Part shown: piece by piece, positions 1 to 9,479 of the stretch
Layout: every line of letters begins with the position of its first letter
How positions within the stretch are numbered: position 1 is the stretch's first letter
From: Synechococcus sp. J7-Johnson
Lineage (GTDB): Bacteria > Cyanobacteriota > Cyanobacteriia > PCC-6307 > Cyanobiaceae
Assembly: GCF_024345795.1 (NCBI RefSeq)
Contig: NZ_JAGQBU010000019.1
Location: 1 to 55,856 of the forward strand
Direction of reading: 5' to 3'
Length of the DNA: 55,856 nt
Made by a program: the position numbers and the translations under genes
Notes under the pieces: generated by a model
Databases searched by the model: none
Told to the model about the DNA's origin: nothing
Seen by the model: the letters and a program-made list of their open reading frames with translations, nothing else

Positions 1-229
1 TCGACTGGCGAACGAGCCTGCTGCTGGAGCCCAGGCTGCCCGCCAATCAACTCATCAGTTTCTGGCCATCTTGCATGACTCTGACTATGCTGGCTTTGAA
101 TCTGCCGCGCAGCGGCTTAGTCCAACTCAGCTGCTTGAGCCAGCTTGGTCAAGGAACATCATTTGGTCACCATTTGCTGTAAGCGATAAGCAAGGCGATC
201 AGACTTTTTGGGTTGTCGTCCCTCCTTCC
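1..229. other. Leading stretch with no convincing gene
   Basis: No ORF here has recognisable protein features. An open frame begins at 71, but its first 53 codons look non-coding, and the signal peptide of the next gene starts at 230. The stretch may carry that gene's promoter, though I see no clear -10/-35 pair. Confidence 0.4.
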
Positions 230-616
230 ATGCGTGCCCCCCACCTGACGATGCATCCGTGCTTGTCACTGCTGGGTGCGGCAATACTCGGTGCCTCCTG
301 TCTGGTGGCATCGACCACACCAGCCTGGGCAAATCCCGCCACTCCCACGAAGCAGCTGGAAGGAACCGCCACACCAGGAAGTGAGAAGCAATCCCCCTAC
401 GCCGCGGCCAAAGAAGCCCCCACACCTGTGGAGCCGATGGAAGGCACCCAGGCGCCTGGGAGCGAAAAGGAATCGCCCTATGCAGCTCCCAAGGAGAGTA
501 TTGCCTCTGCACCCATGGTCGAAACCGGCAAACTCTGGGGCCTGCTGGTGCCGATCGTGCTAGCCACAGGCAGCTACCTGGTGCTGCGTAGCCGGGAAGG
601 CAACGAAGACGCCTGA
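230..616 (+). CDS. Small exported/membrane protein with two 19-residue repeats
   Basis: A 128-aa protein of unknown function. It has an N-terminal signal peptide (hydrophobic core about residues 11-28, likely cleavage after AWA at 34). Two near-identical repeats follow, EGTATPGSEKQSPYAAAKE (44-62) and EGTQAPGSEKESPYAAPKE (71-89), and then one C-terminal membrane segment (about 103-119) with a short charged tail. The Pro/Ala/Glu-rich repeats would lie outside the cytoplasm or in the lumen. The frame is open upstream to 71, but the signal peptide supports a start at 230 (or ATG 251). It converges on aqpZ, with the two stop codons only a few bases apart. No family was recognised. Confidence 0.6.
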   Translation: MRAPHLTMHPCLSLLGAAILGASCLVASTTPAWANPATPTKQLEGTATPGSEKQSPYAAAKEAPTPVEPMEGTQAPGSEKESPYAAPKESIASAPMVETGKLWGLLVPIVLATGSYLVLRSREGNEDA

Positions 617-620
617 GTGC

Positions 621-1361
621 TCAGTCGCTGGGACCTTCTAGAAGGTGGCGGTGCACCCAGCCGGCCAAAAGGGCACCCGCAATGGGCGCCAGCCAGAACA
701 GCCACAGCTGGCCCACGGCATCACCTCCCACCCAGAAGGCCACGCCGGTGCTGCGGGCGGGGTTCACTGAGGTGTTGGTGACCGGAATGCTGATCAGGTG
801 GATCAGCACCAGCGACAGACCGATCGGAACGCCGGCCAGGTCTTTGATCGCATCCCGGTGGGTGGTGCCAAGAATCACCAGCAGGAAAATGAAGGTCAGA
901 ACCACTTCGATCACCAGCGCCGGCAGCAATCCGTAGCCACCGGGGGAGTGGGCCCCGAATCCGTTAGTGGCCAGGGGGTTGCTGCCGGTCAGCGCGAAGC
1001 CGGGTCGACCACTGGCAATGCCGAAGAGCAGTCCGCCGGCGATCAGGCCCCCCAGCACCTGAGCGACGATGTAGGGAAGCAGCTGTGAGCCTGGATGGCG
1101 GCCACTCGCCCAGAGGCCGAAGGTGACGGCGGGATTGATGTGGCAGCCAGAGATATGGCCGATGGTGTAAGCCATCGTGAGCAGGGTGAGTCCGAAGGCC
1201 AGCGACACCCCCAGGAAACCAAGACCCAGAGGATTGGCCTCGGCCTGGGCGTAGGGGAAGACAGCAGCCAGCACAGCACTGCCGCAGCCGCCGAACACCA
1301 GCCAGAAGGTGCCGATCAGTTCAGCGAGGAACTTCCTCGACATGGGCACAGGCGAAGCCAT
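621..1361 (-). CDS. aqpZ: Aquaporin Z (water channel)
   Basis: A 246-aa inner-membrane channel of the MIP family. Both pore motifs are present: [13 protein letters not shown] (NPA at 76-78) and [10 protein letters not shown] (NPA at 200-202). The selectivity-filter positions match a water-specific AqpZ: Phe near 56, His188 in IHLISIPVT, the Thr/Asn segment, and Arg203. Six hydrophobic helices are visible. The start could also be Met7 (1343); neither ATG has a clear Shine-Dalgarno. It lies 104 bp downstream of murE in the same direction, so it may be co-transcribed or have its own promoter. Family knowledge suggests roles in osmotic response and cell expansion. Confidence 0.93.
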   Translation of the reverse strand: MASPVPMSRKFLAELIGTFWLVFGGCGSAVLAAVFPYAQAEANPLGLGFLGVSLAFGLTLLTMAYTIGHISGCHINPAVTFGLWASGRHPGSQLLPYIVAQVLGGLIAGGLLFGIASGRPGFALTGSNPLATNGFGAHSPGGYGLLPALVIEVVLTFIFLLVILGTTHRDAIKDLAGVPIGLSLVLIHLISIPVTNTSVNPARSTGVAFWVGGDAVGQLWLFWLAPIAGALLAGWVHRHLLEGPSD

Positions 1362-1465
1362 AGGAAGGTGGAACGAAGATCTGGATCCTGGACAAGGTAC
1401 GGGCCAGGACGCCGTGCGGATACCTGAGCGGCCACTTCCAGGCGCTGATCTGCACTTCCCTACCC

Positions 1466-2992
1466 TCAGCCGAGCCTGGAGCGCAGCGCCTGCTCAGCCT
1501 GCTCCCGGTCGTCGAAGTGGATCTTGGTGGTGCCCAGGATCTGGTAATCCTCATGGCCCTTGCCCGCGATCAGCACCAGATCGGCCGGGCCAGCCGCGGC
1601 GATGGCAGCCGCGATCGCCGCGGCCCGATCCACCTCCACCAGCAGCTCGGTGCCGGTGGGAATGCCCGCCACCACGTCGTCAAGGATGCGCTGGGGATCC
1701 TCTGTGCGGGGGTTGTCGGAGGTCACCACCACCCGGTCGGCCAGCCGCGCGGCGATCGCAGCCATCTGGGGGCGCTTGCCCCGGTCGCGGTCGCCGCCGC
1801 AGCCGAACACACAGACCAGCTGGCCCTGGGCGAAAGGCCGGCAGGCCGCCAGGGCATTCTCCAGACCATCGGGGGTGTGGGCATAGTCGACCAGCACCGC
1901 CGGCAACTCAGTGGCCTCGGGCAGCAGCACCCGCTCCATCCGGCCGGGCACGCCCCGGAAACTGGGGATCGCCTCCAGCAGCTGATCCAGGGGCAATCCC
2001 TGCTGCTGCAGTACCCCCACCGCCTGAAGCAGGTTCATCAGGTTGAAGCGGCCCACCAGGGGTGAGCGGAATGTCCCGCGCCCCAGGGGCGTGATCAGGG
2101 TGCCGCTCACCCCATCGGCGGCGAAGACCAGATCTTCAAGCCGTAGCTCGGCCAGATCCTCGGGGCGCACTCCAGCACCAGGCGCAGCCAGGGAACTGCG
2201 CCAGAGACCCTCCCCAAGCGGCCCCGAGAGCCGCTCGGCCAGCCGCGCGCCCCAGGGGTCGTCGATGTTCACCACCGCCGTGCCATCCAGGCGCTCCGGC
2301 GAGAACAGACGCGCCTTCGCCTCGAAGTAGGCCACCATCGAGGGGTGGTAGTCGAGGTGGTCCTGGGTGAGGTTGGTGAACACTGCACCGGCGAAATGGC
2401 AGCCGGCCACCCGGCGCTGGTCGAGGGCGTGGGAGCTCACCTCCATGGCAGCCAGCTGGGCTCCGGCCTCCACAGCACTGGCCAGCTGACCATGCAGCAC
2501 ATCGGCGAAGGCCGTGGTGTGCGACGCCTTGACGCTGTGCCCCGGCCAGCGGTTGATCAAGGTGCCGAACAGGGCCGTCGCCTGGCCGCAGCCGGCACTG
2601 AGGTGCTCGATCAAGTAAGTGGTGGTGGTCTTGCCGTTGGTGCCGGTGACACCGATCAGAACAAGCCGACGGCTGGGGTCGTGCCAGAACGAAGCCGCCA
2701 GCCGGCCGGCCCATTCCGCCACCGGCTCCTGCAGAACCAGCACAGGATCGGTTGGCGCCGGGGGGCACTGGGCCGCCGCCGCCGGCCCGATCAGCGCCGC
2801 CACCGCTCCCTGCTTCAGGGCGGCGGCCCAGAAGCTGCCCCCATCCACCTGCCCCCCCGGCAGACCGATGAACAGCGTGCCGGCCGCGACGCTGCGGGAA
2901 TCACAGCTCAGGCCGGTGACAACAGCATCAGGCAGCTGGGCAGGAATCGCCACAGCACAGTCCTGAAGGAGGGAATGGAGCAGCTGGGGCAT
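1466..2992 (-). CDS. murE: UDP-MurNAc-tripeptide synthetase (meso-DAP ligase)
   Basis: Adds meso-diaminopimelate to UDP-MurNAc-L-Ala-D-Glu in cytoplasmic peptidoglycan synthesis. At 508 aa it has the normal length and the three Mur-ligase domains. Visible features are the ATP loop [12 protein letters not shown] (114-125), the carbamylated Lys in YFEAKARLF (Lys226), the central [10 protein letters not shown] motif and DNPRTEDP (426-433). DNPR marks the meso-DAP-using rather than the Lys-using type, which fits dapB at 46 kb. It sits downstream of the glutaredoxin-like gene (51-bp gap) and upstream of aqpZ on the same strand. Confidence 0.96.
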   Translation of the reverse strand: MPQLLHSLLQDCAVAIPAQLPDAVVTGLSCDSRSVAAGTLFIGLPGGQVDGGSFWAAALKQGAVAALIGPAAAAQCPPAPTDPVLVLQEPVAEWAGRLAASFWHDPSRRLVLIGVTGTNGKTTTTYLIEHLSAGCGQATALFGTLINRWPGHSVKASHTTAFADVLHGQLASAVEAGAQLAAMEVSSHALDQRRVAGCHFAGAVFTNLTQDHLDYHPSMVAYFEAKARLFSPERLDGTAVVNIDDPWGARLAERLSGPLGEGLWRSSLAAPGAGVRPEDLAELRLEDLVFAADGVSGTLITPLGRGTFRSPLVGRFNLMNLLQAVGVLQQQGLPLDQLLEAIPSFRGVPGRMERVLLPEATELPAVLVDYAHTPDGLENALAACRPFAQGQLVCVFGCGGDRDRGKRPQMAAIAARLADRVVVTSDNPRTEDPQRILDDVVAGIPTGTELLVEVDRAAAIAAAIAAAGPADLVLIAGKGHEDYQILGTTKIHFDDREQAEQALRSRLG

Positions 2993-3043
2993 CAGGAGGT
3001 CGTCCCCAGGGACGGGGGCCGGCGCGGTTGGATTTGGGCTGTT

Positions 3044-3367
3044 TTAGGCGCATGGAGGCGGGCCAGGCAGCTCCACCAGACACTTCCGCAGCCAGCGCTG
3101 CAGGCCATCGCCCGCCAGCCGCGGCCCCACCCTCGGCAGGAGCTCAGGCCGCCCCTGCCGCACCACCGCCAGCAGTGGCACCTCCAGGCCGTAGCGGGCC
3201 TGGAGCTGGGGATCGTGATCCACATTCACCACCTCCAGTGGCGGAGGTGGCTCCAGGGCCCGCAGGCGTTCTTCCAAGCCATCGCACAGGCAGCAGCCGT
3301 CCCGGCTGTAGAGCAGCAGAGCCGGCCAGGGGGGCACGGGCAGGTTCACTCGGGCACCGGATCGCAA
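3044..3367 (-). CDS. Glutaredoxin-like protein (DUF836 type)
   Basis: A 107-aa thioredoxin-fold protein. The redox motif lies in [12 protein letters not shown], with Cys25 and Cys28 as the CxxC pair plus an extra Cys26. A downstream cis-Pro region ([10 protein letters not shown]) matches the glutaredoxin-like DUF836 family. The start at 3367 overlaps the 3' end of yidD by 22 bp, which suggests translational coupling. The substrate is unknown. The C-terminus ([12 protein letters not shown]) carries two more Cys residues of unclear meaning. Confidence 0.75.
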   Translation of the reverse strand: MRSGARVNLPVPPWPALLLYSRDGCCLCDGLEERLRALEPPPPLEVVNVDHDPQLQARYGLEVPLLAVVRQGRPELLPRVGPRLAGDGLQRWLRKCLVELPGPPPCA

Positions 3368-3642
3368 CCGCAGGGGGTGAATGGATGGCAGCGCAGCAGG
3401 CGCCTCAGGGTGAGCCAGCCACCCCGCCAGGGGCCATGGCGCTGGATCGCCTCAAGGCCATAGGCGCTGCAGCTGGGAATGAACCGGCAGCGGGGCCCCA
3501 GCAGGGGCGATAGCCAGCGGCGGTAGCCAGTGATCAGGGCGATCAGGGCAAGCTGCAGCGCCTGGCTGAGGCCGGAGAAGCCAACGGATAGGATCGACAA
3601 CTGGCGTTGCACGACCGGAAGCCTGGAGGACGCCTCCAGCAT
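3346..3642 (-). CDS. yidD: Membrane protein insertion efficiency factor YidD
   Basis: About 98 aa. It has the YidD core: a hydrophobic/amphipathic N-terminal helix ([18 protein letters not shown]), then the Cys-rich signature [15 protein letters not shown] and the C-terminal [16 protein letters not shown]. The family assists YidC/Sec-dependent membrane insertion at the inner leaflet. The reading frame is open well upstream on this strand, but homology begins about here; I chose the ATG at 3642. It is first in a leftward group with the glutaredoxin-like gene (22-bp overlap) and murE, and is divergent from rpsD. Confidence 0.9.
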   Translation of the reverse strand: MLEASSRLPVVQRQLSILSVGFSGLSQALQLALIALITGYRRWLSPLLGPRCRFIPSCSAYGLEAIQRHGPWRGGWLTLRRLLRCHPFTPCGCDPVPE

Positions 3643-3714
3643 GCTCCCCGGCAGGTCCGGCCCACGGGCTGGCCTGCGCTTCGTTCCAGAACCCCGTCCT
3701 CTGTTTCTGTCTGC

Positions 3715-4323
3715 ATGTCTCGCTACCGCGGTCCTCGCCTGAGGGTGACGCGGCGCTTGGGAGACCTTCCCGGTCTCACCCGTAAGTCCGCCAAGCGGGC
3801 TTATCCCCCCGGTCAGCACGGCCAAGCCCGTCGCAAGCGCTCCGAATACGCCATCCGCCTCGAAGAAAAGCAGAAGCTTCGCTTCAACTACGGCATCTCC
3901 GAGCGCCAGCTCGTGCGCTACGTGAAGAAAGCGCGCGCCCAGGAGGGTTCCACTGGAACCAACCTGCTGAAGCTGCTGGAGAACCGCCTCGACAACATCT
4001 GCTTCCGCCTCGGCTTCGGCCCCACGGTGCCAGGTGCCCGCCAGCTGGTGAACCACGGCCACATCACCGTGAACGGCCGTGTGGTCGATGTGCCCAGCTA
4101 CCAGTGCCGTGCCGGCGACGTGATCGTCGTGCGCGAACGCAAGGCCAGTCGCCAGCTCGCTGAAGGCAACCTGGAGTTTCCAGGTCTGGCCAACATCCCC
4201 CCCAACCTCGAGCTCGACAAGAACAAGTTCACCGCCAAGGTCAACGGGCGGATCGAGCGCGAATGGGTCGCCCTGGAGATCAACGAACTGCTGGTGGTTG
4301 AGTTCTACAGCCGCAAGGTCTGA
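3715..4323 (+). CDS. rpsD: 30S ribosomal protein S4
   Basis: A 202-aa primary 16S rRNA-binding protein of the small subunit. The N-terminus [16 protein letters not shown] and the S4 domain ([15 protein letters not shown] through [18 protein letters not shown]) are canonical for cyanobacteria. The frame is open upstream to 3607, but the family start is the ATG at 3715. It is a single-gene unit here, followed by a GC-rich hairpin at 4378-4412, and diverges from yidD with a short 72-bp spacer that must hold both promoters. Confidence 0.98.
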   Translation: MSRYRGPRLRVTRRLGDLPGLTRKSAKRAYPPGQHGQARRKRSEYAIRLEEKQKLRFNYGISERQLVRYVKKARAQEGSTGTNLLKLLENRLDNICFRLGFGPTVPGARQLVNHGHITVNGRVVDVPSYQCRAGDVIVVRERKASRQLAEGNLEFPGLANIPPNLELDKNKFTAKVNGRIEREWVALEINELLVVEFYSRKV

Positions 4324-4377
4324 GTTCACGCCCGTCTGATCTGGCCCATCCAGGGACCAGCCAGGCCCAACAGCCAC

Positions 4378-4416
4378 CCCCCGGCACAGAGCCCATTGCT
4401 CCTTGCCGGGGGCTTT
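4378..4416 (+). terminator. Hairpin terminator after rpsD
   Basis: A nine-base stem, CCCCCGGCA (4378-4386) with TGCCGGGGG (4404-4412), has a 17-nt loop and is followed by cttt. The T tract is weak. It sits between the convergent rpsD and the leftward Asp-box gene. Confidence 0.55.
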
Positions 4417-4417
4417 G

Positions 4418-5629
4418 TCATGTTCCAGTGATTGGCACCAACGCTGCCTCGATGTAGGAGTGCGGCCTCTGCTCGGTGGCCAGGTAGTAGAGCACCAGCA
4501 GCTCCCCACGGTGATTCTCGACCATCTGGGGATAACCCATGTCGTAGCTGAAGGGGTTGTCGCGGATCACCACCTCGGGTCCCCAGGTGCGGCCACGATC
4601 GCCGCTTAGGCGCAGCAGCAGCTGCTGCCGGCTGCGGTTGGCATAGGCGCAGGCCAGGCGTCCGTCGCGCAGCCGCACCAGTGCGCCGGGATTGCCGTTG
4701 TGGATTCCCGTCTGTGCGACACGGCCGAGCGACGACCAGCTGCTGCCGCCATCCTCGGAGGCGTAAGCCTCGATCCAGTTGGGCTTGTCCTCGCCGGCGC
4801 GTGGATCCTTGCGTCGCAGCACCGTGATCAGCGCGCCGCCACCCAGAGACACCAGGGACGGCATCACGGCGCGGTAGGGATCGCGCCAGGGAACCACCCA
4901 GGCGACAAAGCTGAACCGGCGACCACCGTCCTCGGTGATGGCCACGAAGGTCTTGTCGAGACGGCTGGAATGGCGGCCCAGCCGTGGATCCTGGGCGGAG
5001 AGGAAGACCTGGGCAGAGCGTTCGCCGGTGATCCGGTAGCAGGTGCGGGAGGTGAGCACCAGCCCCTTGAGCGCGGGCTCGCTCTCGAGGCCTTTGAAAG
5101 GGAACGGCCCGCGCCAGGACAGACCACGATCCGAGGACACGAAGAAACCGCCCAGCCGCTCCTCGCCTGAGCCGGAGTCTCCCGCCACCACCCGCAGCGC
5201 CAGATCAGAATCATCGAAGCGGATCGGGGCTTCCAGCTGTTGCGGGGCTCCGGCTCGGCCCACGAACGGGGTCGGCATCTCCGACACCCAGCTCAGGCCT
5301 CCATCGCGGGAACGGGCCAGCCGGTTGGTCTGGGGGCTGCCGATGCGGTGCCCCTCCTTCTCAACCCACGGCCCCTCGCTGTAGCCCACCAAGACTTCGC
5401 GGCCACCGTCCCATGACCAGCAGCCGTTGTTGGCCGGCCAGGCCAGAAAACGGCCTTCCTCGCCGGCCGCCACAGCAAAACGGATGCCGGTGACCCGGGG
5501 CTGGGCCGCTAGCCGGGGGGAGAACGCCAGCATCGACCCGGCGGTCAGGCCACCAAGCCTGCGCAGCAGAACCCTCCTGGACAGAATCCCGCCGGCACCG
5601 GCGGGAGCGTCGCGCCGCGCTGACACCAC
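4418..5629 (-). CDS. Tat-exported Asp-box (sialidase/BNR-fold) protein
   Basis: A 403-aa predicted exported beta-propeller of the exo-alpha-sialidase/BNR superfamily. The N-terminus has a twin-arginine signal (SRRVLL at 17-22, hydrophobic stretch, LAA near 40-42). Five Asp boxes of the type SxDxGxxW follow: SRDGGLSW (107-114), SSDRGLSW (165-172), TEDGGRRF (232-239), SEDGGSSW (291-298) and SGDRGRTW (342-349). The segment [17 protein letters not shown] resembles the last propeller blades. I do not see the classic FRIP motif, so true sialidase activity is unproven; another glycosidase or glycan-binding role is possible. It starts 5 bp after the trpC stop, last in that leftward run. Confidence 0.75.
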   Translation of the reverse strand: MVSARRDAPAGAGGILSRRVLLRRLGGLTAGSMLAFSPRLAAQPRVTGIRFAVAAGEEGRFLAWPANNGCWSWDGGREVLVGYSEGPWVEKEGHRIGSPQTNRLARSRDGGLSWVSEMPTPFVGRAGAPQQLEAPIRFDDSDLALRVVAGDSGSGEERLGGFFVSSDRGLSWRGPFPFKGLESEPALKGLVLTSRTCYRITGERSAQVFLSAQDPRLGRHSSRLDKTFVAITEDGGRRFSFVAWVVPWRDPYRAVMPSLVSLGGGALITVLRRKDPRAGEDKPNWIEAYASEDGGSSWSSLGRVAQTGIHNGNPGALVRLRDGRLACAYANRSRQQLLLRLSGDRGRTWGPEVVIRDNPFSYDMGYPQMVENHRGELLVLYYLATEQRPHSYIEAALVPITGT

Positions 5630-5634
5630 CGGCC

Positions 5635-6519
5635 TCAGATCCCGATCAGGGTCTCCAGGGCAGCCGTCACATCGGCCTGGCGCATCAGAGCCTCGCCCAC
5701 CAGCACCGCATCGGCGCCGGCGCCCATCACCCGATCGAGATCATCCCGGCTGCCCAGCCCAGACTCGCTCACCAGCAGGGCGCCCTTCTGGCGCAGACGC
5801 TCCCCGTAACGGGCCATCAATTCCTCGGTGGTGGCCAGGTCGGTGTGGAAGCTGGTGAGATCGCGGTTGTTGATGCCGACCATCTCCACCCCCTCAAGCG
5901 CCAGCGCCCGCTCCATCTCGGCGCCGTCGTGCACCTCCAGCAGCACCGCCAGGCCAAGGGCATGGGCCACCTTCAGCAGGTAGGAGAGGTCCTGGTCGGA
6001 GAGGATGGCGGCGATCAGCAGGGCGGCATCGGCCCCGGCGGCGCGGGCCTGATACAGCTGGTATGGAGTGAGGATGAAGTCCTTGCAAAGCAGGGGCAGC
6101 TCCACCGCCTGGCGCACCTCAACCAGCACCTCGAACCCCCCCTGGAAGAAGGCCTTGTCGGTGAGCACCGAAAGGCAGCTCGCCCCGCCCGCCTGGTAGG
6201 CGCGGGCGATGGCCACGGGATCGAAGTCTTCGCGGATGACCCCCTTGCTAGGGCTTGCCTTCTTCACCTCGGCGATCACGGCCGGTTTGCGGCAACTGGC
6301 CCGCAGGGCCGCCACGAAGTTGCGGCAGGAGGGGAGATCAGCCACCTGCAATTTGAGCTTCTCGAGGGGCACGCGTTCGCGCGAGGCAGTCAGCTCACGA
6401 TCCTTCTCCCAGAGAATCTCTTCGAGGATGTGGCGCGGGGCCGCCTCCTCATGGGGAATGCCGAATTGCAGGTGGGCCACCCGCACGGGCAGGTTGGGCG
6501 GGCGACGACGGATCTCCAA
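5635..6519 (-). CDS. trpC: Indole-3-glycerol phosphate synthase
   Basis: A 294-aa TIM-barrel enzyme converting CdRP to indole-3-glycerol phosphate in tryptophan synthesis. Diagnostic segments are [13 protein letters not shown] (catalytic Lys), [23 protein letters not shown] and [11 protein letters not shown]. Length is usual for cyanobacterial TrpC, which has an N-terminal extension ([19 protein letters not shown]). It is downstream of lpdA on the same strand (62-bp gap) and almost abuts the Asp-box gene. No trp attenuator was seen. Confidence 0.97.
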   Translation of the reverse strand: MEIRRRPPNLPVRVAHLQFGIPHEEAAPRHILEEILWEKDRELTASRERVPLEKLKLQVADLPSCRNFVAALRASCRKPAVIAEVKKASPSKGVIREDFDPVAIARAYQAGGASCLSVLTDKAFFQGGFEVLVEVRQAVELPLLCKDFILTPYQLYQARAAGADAALLIAAILSDQDLSYLLKVAHALGLAVLLEVHDGAEMERALALEGVEMVGINNRDLTSFHTDLATTEELMARYGERLRQKGALLVSESGLGSRDDLDRVMGAGADAVLVGEALMRQADVTAALETLIGI

Positions 6520-6581
6520 GGACTGGCGGCAGTGGACGCATGAAGTGATCGTAGGAGCGGCGGGCCGTCAGACAGGGTTGA

Positions 6582-8030
6582 TCAGACCAGGGTCGCGGCC
6601 GCCTGCTTGTAGGCCACCTCGACCACTTCACTCAGGGTGGGGTGGGTGTGCACCTCATGGGCCAGCTCGCGCACGCTCTGGCGGCGGGCCACGGCATTGG
6701 CGATCTCCTGAATCAGGTCGGCGGCATGGAGCCCGTAGATATGGGCTCCGAGCACCTCACCGCTGGAGCGGTTGAACAGCAGCTTCATCAGGCCATCGCT
6801 TTCGAGCTCCGCCAGCGCCTTGGAATTGGCCTTGAAATAGCTGCGCACGAGCCCGAGCTCAAAGCCATCGGCGGCAGCGAGCTCCTTGGCGTCGGCTTCA
6901 CTCAGGCCCACGGAGCTGATCTCAGGATGGGTGAAGGTGGCCGCCGGAATCGAGCGGTAATCAATCAGGCGCTGGTGGCCCAGGATGTTGTCCACAGCCA
7001 CGCCCCCCTGGGCGGCGGCGGTGTGGGCCAGCATCATCTTGCCGGTCACATCGCCCACGGCCCAGAGATGGGGCACTGGGTTGCCATCCACCAGCACGCG
7101 CATCGCCTCATCCACCGGAATGAAGCCGCGGTTTGTGGTCACACCGACGCTGGCCAGGTTGAGGTCCTTGCTCACGGGCACCCGGCCGGTGGCCACCAGC
7201 ACCGCATCCACCTCCAGGATCTCCACCGGCTCGCGGCTCGCCATCTCCACCAGCTCGATCCGCACCGGTGATCCAGGTGTGACCGACTTGGCGAGCACGC
7301 CGGAGCGGGCGTCAATGTCGCGGCCATCGATCAAGTTGCGAGCGGCGATCTTGGCGATGTCGGGATCGAAGGTGGGCATCACCCGATCAAGGGCCTCGAT
7401 CATCGTGACCTCACAGCCAAGGGCGGTGTAGACGTCGGCGAACTCCAGACCGATGTAGCCGCTGCCGATGATCGCGATCCAGCGCGGCAGCCACTCCAGG
7501 CTGATGGCTTCATCACTGGTGAAAACGGTGCGCCCGTCGGTTTCGATGCCGGGGGGGACGAAGGGGTCGGAACCGGTGGCGATGATCACGTCACGGGCTG
7601 AATACACCCGCTCGATGCCGCTGGCTTCTCGCACCGCCACCCGCTGGGAGCCCTCCAACCGTCCCTTGCCGCGCAGGATCGTGGCACCGGCCCGCTCCAG
7701 TGTCTTGGTGAGGTTGGTGCGGATCGTGGCCACCAGCTGGTTGGCATGGTCGGCGATCTTCTGGCGCTCGAAGCGCACCGGAGCCGCATGGATGCCGAAG
7801 CCGCGCAGGTGCTCGACGTCCGCCAGTTCCCGCACCCGGCCGCTGGCGGCCAACAGGGCCTTGGAGGGCACGCAGCCCCGGTTCACGCAGGTGCCGCCCA
7901 TGTCGCGCGACTCCACGATCGCGGTGCGCAGGCCATGGTCGGCGGCGTGCTTGGCGGCGTCAAAGCCGCCATAACCGGCACCGATCACGATCAGATCGAA
8001 GTCAAAGCTGGCTGCGCTGGCGTCGCTCAC
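6582..8030 (-). CDS. lpdA: Dihydrolipoyl dehydrogenase (E3)
   Basis: A 482-aa flavoprotein disulfide reductase that reoxidises lipoamide in 2-oxoacid dehydrogenase and/or glycine-cleavage complexes. Features are the FAD-binding LIVIGAGYGGFDAA, redox disulfide GGTCVNRGCVPSK (Cys48/Cys53), NAD-binding IAIIGSGYIGLEFADV, second FAD motif LWAVGDVTGKMMLAH, and the C-terminal HTHPTLSE catalytic His-Glu. The start ATG overlaps the trmH-type stop by 4 bp. Confidence 0.96.
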   Translation of the reverse strand: MSDASAASFDFDLIVIGAGYGGFDAAKHAADHGLRTAIVESRDMGGTCVNRGCVPSKALLAASGRVRELADVEHLRGFGIHAAPVRFERQKIADHANQLVATIRTNLTKTLERAGATILRGKGRLEGSQRVAVREASGIERVYSARDVIIATGSDPFVPPGIETDGRTVFTSDEAISLEWLPRWIAIIGSGYIGLEFADVYTALGCEVTMIEALDRVMPTFDPDIAKIAARNLIDGRDIDARSGVLAKSVTPGSPVRIELVEMASREPVEILEVDAVLVATGRVPVSKDLNLASVGVTTNRGFIPVDEAMRVLVDGNPVPHLWAVGDVTGKMMLAHTAAAQGGVAVDNILGHQRLIDYRSIPAATFTHPEISSVGLSEADAKELAAADGFELGLVRSYFKANSKALAELESDGLMKLLFNRSSGEVLGAHIYGLHAADLIQEIANAVARRQSVRELAHEVHTHPTLSEVVEVAYKQAAATLV

Positions 8031-8899
8031 CTGGGCTGCTGCGGTTGTTGCCCCGCATTCTCCCCCGTCAGCTGACGCCAGCGCTCCAGCAACAGCGGTG
8101 CGGCGGCCACCGCCACATTGAGGGATTCCACCGCCGCACTGTGGGGAATGGTGACCCGGTGGCTGCTGACCGCCAGCAGATCCGGAGCGAGGCCCGCTCC
8201 CTCATTGCCGAGCAGAAGCACCGTGGGACGGGTCCAATCGAGCTGCCAGTAGGGCATCCCGCCGGCAACCACCGAGGCCACCACCTGGGCGCCGTTCGTG
8301 CGGGCGGACTCAAGGCGCGGCAGCAGCCGCTCGAACCGGCGGCAGGGCATGGCCAGGGCCGCGCCGGCCGAAGCGCGCAGCACCTTCGGCTGAAAGGGGT
8401 CGGCCCCCTCCGCCAGCCAGATCTCCTCCACCCCAGCCGCCAAAGCAGTCCGCATCAAGGTGCCGAGGTTGCCGGGGTCCTGAAGGCGATCGAGCGCCAG
8501 CACGAACTCGACGCGGGGGGAGGCCGGCAGCTCCGGCCACGGCAGCGTCAGCAGCACCCCATCGGGATGGGCGGTGGTGGCCATCGCCTCCAGCACCGGC
8601 TCAGCGACCGGTTGCAGCACGGAGGCCACCCGGGAGTGGGTCTCCAGAAGTGAGCGGTGACGCTCGATCCAGCCAGGAGTTGCCAGCACCTGCCGGGGTG
8701 GCAGGCCCAGGCGCAGGGCCTCCTCCAGCAGATGGGTACCCTCCAGCAGCAGCAGGCCCTGATCCCTGCGGCCGCGGGGCTGATGAAGGGCGCGACAGAG
8801 GCCCACGAGTGGATTACGGCGGCTCTTGATCAGCTCAGCTGTCTGGGTCACCGCAGCGGTCCCTTCGCTGGCCTCAGAACGACTGTCGGCGGCGCACAT
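8027..8899 (-). CDS. TrmH/SpoU-family RNA 2'-O-methyltransferase
   Basis: A 290-aa SPOUT methyltransferase with an N-terminal SpoU substrate-binding part (LLLLEGTHLLEEAL) and the three knot motifs: ALDRLQDPGNLGTLMRTA, LLLGNEGAGL and IPHSAAVESLNVAVAAA. It methylates ribose 2'-OH of rRNA or tRNA; the exact target cannot be read from sequence. It overlaps the upstream 82-aa gene by 26 bp and lpdA by 4 bp, consistent with one leftward operon. Confidence 0.92.
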   Translation of the reverse strand: MCAADSRSEASEGTAAVTQTAELIKSRRNPLVGLCRALHQPRGRRDQGLLLLEGTHLLEEALRLGLPPRQVLATPGWIERHRSLLETHSRVASVLQPVAEPVLEAMATTAHPDGVLLTLPWPELPASPRVEFVLALDRLQDPGNLGTLMRTALAAGVEEIWLAEGADPFQPKVLRASAGAALAMPCRRFERLLPRLESARTNGAQVVASVVAGGMPYWQLDWTRPTVLLLGNEGAGLAPDLLAVSSHRVTIPHSAAVESLNVAVAAAPLLLERWRQLTGENAGQQPQQPR

Positions 8900-9122
8900 G
8901 CATGGGGGCCTGGATCAGGATCCCGGCATCCTCAAGATCGATGCCGCGGATCGAAGCCACCTCACCCTCAATGCCCTCGCTTCTGAGGTTGTCCACCAAA
9001 CGACTCACAACAATGTCTTCGATGGTGGATTCATCCATGCCATCGGGGGTGAGACTTTCCAGAAATTTGCCGATCTTCTTGGCAACAACCTCAGAAGAAT
9101 TCGTGATCTTGATGACAATCAT
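8874..9122 (-). CDS. Conserved cyanobacterial protein of unknown function (82 aa)
   Basis: A soluble 82-aa protein with no signal peptide or membrane segment. The N-terminus MIVIKITNSSEVVAKKIGKF and the acidic middle (ESTIEDIVVSRLVDNL) predict a compact alpha/beta fold. I recall similar small proteins in other cyanobacteria but know no function. It is first of the leftward group leading to trmH, lpdA, trpC and the Asp-box gene, just downstream of tRNA-Leu(CAG). The 26-bp overlap with the methyltransferase gene hints at a shared role in RNA or translation, as inference only. Confidence 0.75.
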   Translation of the reverse strand: MIVIKITNSSEVVAKKIGKFLESLTPDGMDESTIEDIVVSRLVDNLRSEGIEGEVASIRGIDLEDAGILIQAPMHVRRRQSF

Positions 9123-9199
9123 GGGTGATGCGGCACCACGGCTGGAAACACTTGCCCCGGCAAGGGGGAGAGGGGAGCGTGGGCTGAACTGGGGGAAAG

Positions 9200-9283
9200 T
9201 GCGGATGGGGAGACTTGAACTCCCACGACATTGCTGCCACTAGTACCTGAAACTAGCGCGTCTACCAATTCCGCCACATCCGC
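9200..9283 (-). tRNA. tRNA-Leu (anticodon CAG)
   Basis: Acceptor stem GCGGATG pairs with CATCCGC (9201-9207 on the plus strand), discriminator A at 9200. D-arm contains GGAATTGGTAGACG. The anticodon stem CTAGT/ACTAG encloses the loop TTCAGGT, giving CAG. A long type-II variable arm, as in Leu tRNAs, and the T-arm GGGAGTTCAAGTCTCCC are present. CCA is not encoded. Confidence 0.95.
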
Positions 9284-9479
9284 TGGCAGTGCCGCCAAAG
9301 CGACCCGAAAATCTTAAATCACGGAGGGCCGACCCCTCCTGACTCCGGGCCCTGAGCTGAAGACTGCTTGTGGTGATCAGCCAGAGTTGCTACCAACCAT
9401 GACAGTTCCACGGGCGGACGCCTAGACGGTCGCTGTCTTGGTTGTCAAGATTCTGGGACCAAAAGACGGACCGAGCGCC

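Noticed and set aside
2345-3463. 372-aa open frame on the plus strand
   Set aside because: Antisense to murE and the glutaredoxin-like gene; no recognisable domain.
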